A stretch of 18,720 nt of DNA, taken from contig JAGOBN010000015.1 of the NCBI GenBank assembly GCA_017999235.1, forward strand, positions 1 to 18,720, written 5' to 3'. Below are positions 15,766 through 18,720 of the stretch, one piece after another. The stretch's first letter is position 1. Each line of letters opens with the position of its first letter. Made by a program: the position numbers and the translations under genes. The notes under the pieces were generated by a model, which worked only from the letters and a program-made list of their open reading frames with translations, ran no database searches and was not told the DNA's origin. Source of the stretch: Anaerolineales bacterium. Its GTDB lineage: Bacteria > Chloroflexota > Anaerolineae > Anaerolineales > UBA6663.

Positions 15766-16100
15766 CATCCTCGGTGGATCAGCTAACCCTAGTGACCGTC
15801 AGCGGCGAGCAGACGGCCGAGTTGGTGCAGACGCTCAACAAATCCGGTTTCTACGTGACCATGGTGGACAGCCGCGGCGGTCTGCTCGACGAGCGCACGT
15901 CCACGCTCCTGATCGGCCTGAACCACACCCAGGGGCCGGCGCTGCTCGAGAAACTGCGCAGCGAGTGCCGCACCCGCCGGCGCTTGATCCCGGCCCAGCT
16001 GGAGACGCCCCTGGCCTCCGCCCAAACCCTCATGATTGAGGCCGAGACCGGCGGCGCCATCATCTACCTGTTCGACGTCGAACGCTTCGAAACACTTTAA
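15762..16100 (+). CDS. PII-like cyclic-di-AMP receptor family protein (DUF970), copy 1
   Basis: A 112-residue member of the DUF970/PstA-DarA family of PII-like trimers that bind cyclic di-AMP. Matching features: a beta strand start (QLTLVTVSGEQTAELVQTL), SGFYVTMVDSRGGLLDERTSTLLIGLN in place of the canonical ...STGGFLxxGNxTLLIG, a long T-loop-like middle, and the C-terminal ETGGAIIYLFDVERFE that matches GGATVFVxxVxxF. Several N-terminal ligand-loop residues conserved in the family (STGGFL, Asn) are altered. It overlaps sufE by 4 nt and is followed 14 nt later by a second family member. Whether it binds c-di-AMP is uncertain. Confidence 0.8.
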   Translation: MTSSVDQLTLVTVSGEQTAELVQTLNKSGFYVTMVDSRGGLLDERTSTLLIGLNHTQGPALLEKLRSECRTRRRLIPAQLETPLASAQTLMIEAETGGAIIYLFDVERFETL

Positions 16101-16114
16101 CGGGGAGAGCAGCG

Positions 16115-16378
16115 ATGAAACTAATTCTGGCCATTGTCCGCGACCGGGACGACGTCACCGTCATCGGCCAGCTGGTGGCGGGCGGCCACCGCGTGACGCG
16201 CGTCGCCAGCACCGGCGGCTTCCTGCGGCGCGGCAACGTCACCCTGCTCATCGGCACCGAAGCCGACCAGGTGCAAGCCGTGATTGACACGATCAAAGAA
16301 GCTTGCCCGCCGCCGGACGCCGGCCAGCATCGCGCCACGATCTTCGTCCTCAACGCCGCGCACTTCGAGCAAGTCTGA
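16115..16378 (+). CDS. PII-like cyclic-di-AMP receptor family protein (DUF970), copy 2, short form
   Basis: An 87-residue DUF970 protein, about 20 residues shorter than typical PstA/DarA (about 109). Its N-terminus is near canonical: MKLILAIVRDRDDVTVIGQL, then VTRVASTGGFLRRGNVTLLIGTE, which carries the Thr/Gly/Phe/Asn ligand loop. The large loop before the last strand is deleted and the usual GGATVFV reads HRATIFV. GGGGAG lies about 8 nt upstream of the ATG, a good Shine-Dalgarno. The sirtuin gene starts 12 nt downstream. It probably forms trimers, alone or mixed with copy 1; that is inference. Confidence 0.85.
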   Translation: MKLILAIVRDRDDVTVIGQLVAGGHRVTRVASTGGFLRRGNVTLLIGTEADQVQAVIDTIKEACPPPDAGQHRATIFVLNAAHFEQV

Positions 16379-16390
16379 GCCGGCGGCGCG

Positions 16391-17119
16391 ATGGAGTTTC
16401 CCCCGGCGCTGGTGGCCGGGCTGGCCGCCGCCCAAGCGGTGGCCGTCTTGTGCGGGGCCGGCCTGGGCGCCGAGAGCGGCGTCCCCACTTTCCGGGACGC
16501 GCAGACCGGGCTGTGGGCACAGTATCGGGCCGAGGATCTGGCCACCCCGGAAGCGTTCCAAAGCGACCCGCAGCTGGTCTGGAGCTGGTATCAATGGCGC
16601 CGCCGCCTGGTGGAACAGGCGCAGCCGAATCCCGGCCACCTGGCCCTGGCGCGCTGGGCAACCCGCTTCCCGCGCTTTACCCTCATCACCCAGAATGTGG
16701 ATGGCCTGCAGCAGCGGGCCGGCAGCCGGCAGGTGATTGAACTGCACGGCAATCTGACGCGCGCCAAGTGCTTTCAGTGCGCGGCCTTGGCCGGCGCCAT
16801 CCCCGCCACCGACGAGACCGTGCCGCGCTGCGCGCACTGCGGCGGCCTGCTCCGGCCGGATGTGGTTTGGTTTGGAGAAAGTTTGCCGCCGGCGGCGTTG
16901 GCGGCCGCGTGGGCGGCGGCTGAAACCGCCGAGGTCTTCTTCGCCATCGGCACGTCCGGGCTGGTAGAGCCGGCCGCCTCTCTGCCGCGCGCGGCCCGTC
17001 GCCGCGGCGCCCGCCTCGTAGAGATCAACCCGGAACCCACTCCGCTGAGCGCCCTGGCCCACTGGGTCGTGCGGGCGCCAGCCGGCGCGGCTTTGCCCGC
17101 TCTCACGCAATATTTATAG
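16391..17119 (+). CDS. cobB: NAD-dependent protein deacylase, class III sirtuin
   Basis: A 242-residue Sir2-family enzyme that removes acyl groups from lysines using NAD+. Motifs: NAD-binding GAGLGAESGVPTFRD (22-36), TQNVDGLQQRAG (100-111), catalytic His119 in IELHGNL, zinc ligands C127/C130 and C147/C150, and RPDVVWFGE (155-163). The class III signature is present: LATPEAF, then WYQWRR with Y67 and R70 at the Tyr/Arg positions that in SIRT5/CobB favour succinyl/malonyl-lysine. The usual GAGxSAESG has Gly instead of Ser (GAGLG). It is closely packed behind the DUF970 pair. Confidence 0.93.
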   Translation: MEFPPALVAGLAAAQAVAVLCGAGLGAESGVPTFRDAQTGLWAQYRAEDLATPEAFQSDPQLVWSWYQWRRRLVEQAQPNPGHLALARWATRFPRFTLITQNVDGLQQRAGSRQVIELHGNLTRAKCFQCAALAGAIPATDETVPRCAHCGGLLRPDVVWFGESLPPAALAAAWAAAETAEVFFAIGTSGLVEPAASLPRAARRRGARLVEINPEPTPLSALAHWVVRAPAGAALPALTQYL

Positions 17120-17137
17120 CCGGCGCGCGCCGCCGGC
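17119..17137 (+). terminator. GC hairpin after the sirtuin gene
   Basis: GCCGGCG (17119-17125) pairs with CGCCGGC (17131-17137) around a 5-nt loop, directly after the stop codon. No T-run follows, so termination is uncertain. Confidence 0.4.
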
Positions 17138-17138
17138 C

Positions 17139-17144
17139 GATAAT
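17139..17144 (+). promoter_or_regulatory. Candidate -10 (GATAAT) for the EAL-HDOD gene
   Basis: GATAAT matches five of six consensus bases and lies 31 nt before the ATG at 17176. No clear -35 is seen. AGGGG about 10 nt before the ATG could serve as ribosome binding site. Confidence 0.35.
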
Positions 17145-17175
17145 AAGCTGATGAGGGAGTAGGGGTCTCCATCCC

Positions 17176-18393
17176 ATGCCAGATATCCTTGTTGGCCGCC
17201 AGCCGATCTTTGACCGCTATCAAAACGTGATCGCCTATGAGCTGTTGTACCGCTCGCTGGACCAGAGCGGCGCGCGCGACGGCGATCAGGCCACCATGCA
17301 GGTTGTGCTCAACACCTTTGCCAGCATCGGGCTGGAACGGCTGGTGGGCCGGCTGCCCGCGTTTATTAACTTCACCCGCAACTTCTTCACCGGCCACATC
17401 CCCATGCCCTTCCCGCCGCAGCAAGTGGTGCTGGAAGTACTGGAGGATATCCCGGTGGATAACGCCCTGAGCCAGGCGCTCACCGGCCTCGCGCACAAGG
17501 GCTATGCCATCGCCCTCGACGATGTGACCTCCGCCGCGCAAGTGCGGCCGCTCCTGCGTTTGGCGCGGTTTGTCAAAATCGATCTGCCCGGCGTGGGCCG
17601 TTCCCGCCTGGCCGCCCTGGTCGCCGAGCTCAAGCCGTACGGCGTCAAACTGCTGGCCGAAAAGGTGGAGACGCGGGCCGAGCTGGAATATTGCCAGCAG
17701 CTGGGGTTCCACTACTTCCAGGGGTATTTTCTGTGCAAGCCCAGCGTGGTGAGCGGGCGCCGGCTGGATTCATCGCGGCTGGTGCTGCTGCGGCTGTTGG
17801 CGCAGATTCAAGAGCCGGGCGCGGATTTCCGCCGGCTGGGGCAGCTGGTGGCGCAAGACGTGACCCTGAGCTACAAACTGCTGCGCCTGGTGAATTCCGC
17901 CTACTATAGCCGGCGGGATGAGGTCACGTCCATCGAGCAGGCCATCGCCATCATCGGCCTCAACCACCTGCGCGGCTGGCTGACCCTGCTGCAGATGGCG
18001 GCCATCGACCGGAAGCCGCCGGAGTTGATCACCATTGCGCTGGTGCGCGCGCGGATGTGCGAGCGGCTGGCGCGCGCCCTCAACCTGGGGACGCCGGAAG
18101 TGTTCTTCCTGACCGGACTGCTCTCGGTGCTGGACGCGCTCATGGACATCCCCATGCCCGAAGCCGTGGCCGCGCTGCCGCTGGCCCAGCCCGTCAAGGA
18201 CGGCCTCTTGGAGCGCCGCGGGCCGGCCGGCCAGGTGCTCAGCCTCGTCATCGCCGGGGAGCAAGGCCAGTGGGAAGCCTGGAGCGGCGTGGCCCTGGAC
18301 GCCCGCAGCCGCAACGAAATCTTTATCGACTCGATCGCCTGGGCGGAAAGCCTGATGGCGTCCACGCGCGAGACCGCCGGCGCGCCAGCCTAG
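17176..18393 (+). CDS. EAL and HDOD domain signalling protein
   Basis: A 405-residue two-domain protein of the YuxH/CdgJ type. Residues 1-~190 are EAL-like: RQPIFDRYQNVIAYELLYRS (E22 of ELL), FINFTRNFF (N65), LEVLED (E87), LDDVTSA (D115, D116), FVKIDLPG (K134), AEKVET (E162) and FHYFQGYFLCKP (Q182). Most metal/catalytic ligand positions of active phosphodiesterases are therefore kept, but the DDFGTG loop is changed to DDVTSA, so c-di-GMP hydrolysis is uncertain. Residues ~200-390 are an HDOD domain (LVAQDVTLSYKLLRLVNSAYY, then IEQAIAIIGLNHLRGWLTLL), typical of regulatory output modules. No membrane segment is seen. Its stop overlaps the convergent glycosidase stop. Confidence 0.9.
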   Translation: MPDILVGRQPIFDRYQNVIAYELLYRSLDQSGARDGDQATMQVVLNTFASIGLERLVGRLPAFINFTRNFFTGHIPMPFPPQQVVLEVLEDIPVDNALSQALTGLAHKGYAIALDDVTSAAQVRPLLRLARFVKIDLPGVGRSRLAALVAELKPYGVKLLAEKVETRAELEYCQQLGFHYFQGYFLCKPSVVSGRRLDSSRLVLLRLLAQIQEPGADFRRLGQLVAQDVTLSYKLLRLVNSAYYSRRDEVTSIEQAIAIIGLNHLRGWLTLLQMAAIDRKPPELITIALVRARMCERLARALNLGTPEVFFLTGLLSVLDALMDIPMPEAVAALPLAQPVKDGLLERRGPAGQVLSLVIAGEQGQWEAWSGVALDARSRNEIFIDSIAWAESLMASTRETAGAPA

Positions 18394-18720
18394 CCGCCGT
18401 CCACGTCCACGCGCGTCTCACGCTCCGCCGGGCACACCACCCGCACCCGCAGCGTCTCCGTCTCCGCCTGGTACTCCCACTCTGTCCACGCCGCCCCGTT
18501 CACGCGCACCGCGCGCGGCGCGGCCGCGCGCTGGAAGACCCAGGTCACCCGCCGCGCCGCCGGCCGGCCGGCAAAATCACCGTGGGTCACCGCCATCACC
18601 GCGCTGAGCGTCCCGGCCGCCGCGGTCACCGTGGCCGTGGTCGTGGCCGCCTCCCCGCGCTGATAGGCGCGGCTGAGCCCGTCATCGTCGTAGAGCGTCA
18701 GGCGCGCGGGATAGGGCGGC
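18390..18720 (-). CDS. GH31 family glycosidase, C-terminal part only
   Basis: The open - strand frame enters from the right edge and encodes about 109 C-terminal residues. LTLYDDDGLSRAYQRGE, followed by a beta-rich segment with THGDFAGRPAARRVTWVFQ and VRVNGAAWTEWEY, matches the DUF5110 domain found at the C-terminus of GH31 alpha-glucosidases and alpha-xylosidases (YEDDGxSxxYxxGE then GxYxGxPxxR). The catalytic barrel lies outside the window, so the substrate cannot be given. An internal GTG at 18629 is not the start. Its TAG stop interlocks with the TAG of the convergent EAL-HDOD gene in a shared CTAG. Confidence 0.75.
   Translation of the reverse strand, partial: PPYPARLTLYDDDGLSRAYQRGEAATTTATVTAAAGTLSAVMAVTHGDFAGRPAARRVTWVFQRAAAPRAVRVNGAAWTEWEYQAETETLRVRVVCPAERETRVDVDGG

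Overview
The window is dense, high-GC bacterial chromosome. Genes are separated by short gaps or ATGA stop/start overlaps, and GCCGGC/GGCCGGCC palindromes are very frequent. Gene content and style suggest a free-living, metabolically broad bacterium. Chloroflexota (Anaerolineae-like) is my best guess, from general resemblance only and with modest confidence. No tRNA, rRNA, CRISPR array, insertion sequence or prophage gene was recognised.

Left part (1-5035, + strand): one long co-directional run. It holds the 3' part of fabG, an Asp23/Gls24 protein, nusB, a TatA/B-type protein, tatC with an unusual Trp-rich N-terminus, a DUF952 protein, a MaoC-type hydratase, a CitE/HpcH-type CoA-ester lyase and a small SpoIIAA-like protein. 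A hairpin plus T-run closes it. MaoC and CitE form a likely two-step unit acting on a CoA thioester.

Middle (5205-9046, - strand): an EttA-type ABC-F ATPase, then the most interesting locus, a candidate retron. In transcription order this is a TATAAT box, a roughly 149-nt structured RNA bounded by a perfect 10-bp inverted repeat (a1/a2), a retron-type reverse transcriptase with NARPH, YADD and ATG(L) motifs, and a protein with a staphylococcal-nuclease-like fold. The nuclease-like protein sits 8 nt behind the RT with its own strong Shine-Dalgarno, so it is the natural candidate effector or accessory protein. I know of no named retron type with this partner, but I could not search.

Right part (9098-18393, + strand): an MFS transporter divergent from the retron; NADP-type icd followed, across a hairpin/T-run, by aceK (the kinase/phosphatase of Icd); gpmA; an AAC(3)-family acetyltransferase; sufE; two tandem PII-like cyclic-di-AMP-receptor (DUF970) paralogues; a class III sirtuin; and an EAL-HDOD signalling protein. 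The 3' end of a GH31 glycosidase gene (- strand) closes the window, its stop codon interlocked with that of the EAL-HDOD gene.

Links between genes: icd and aceK make a TCA/glyoxylate branch-point control pair, with the target Ser113 retained in Icd. sufE, the DUF970 pair and the sirtuin are tightly packed and probably co-transcribed.
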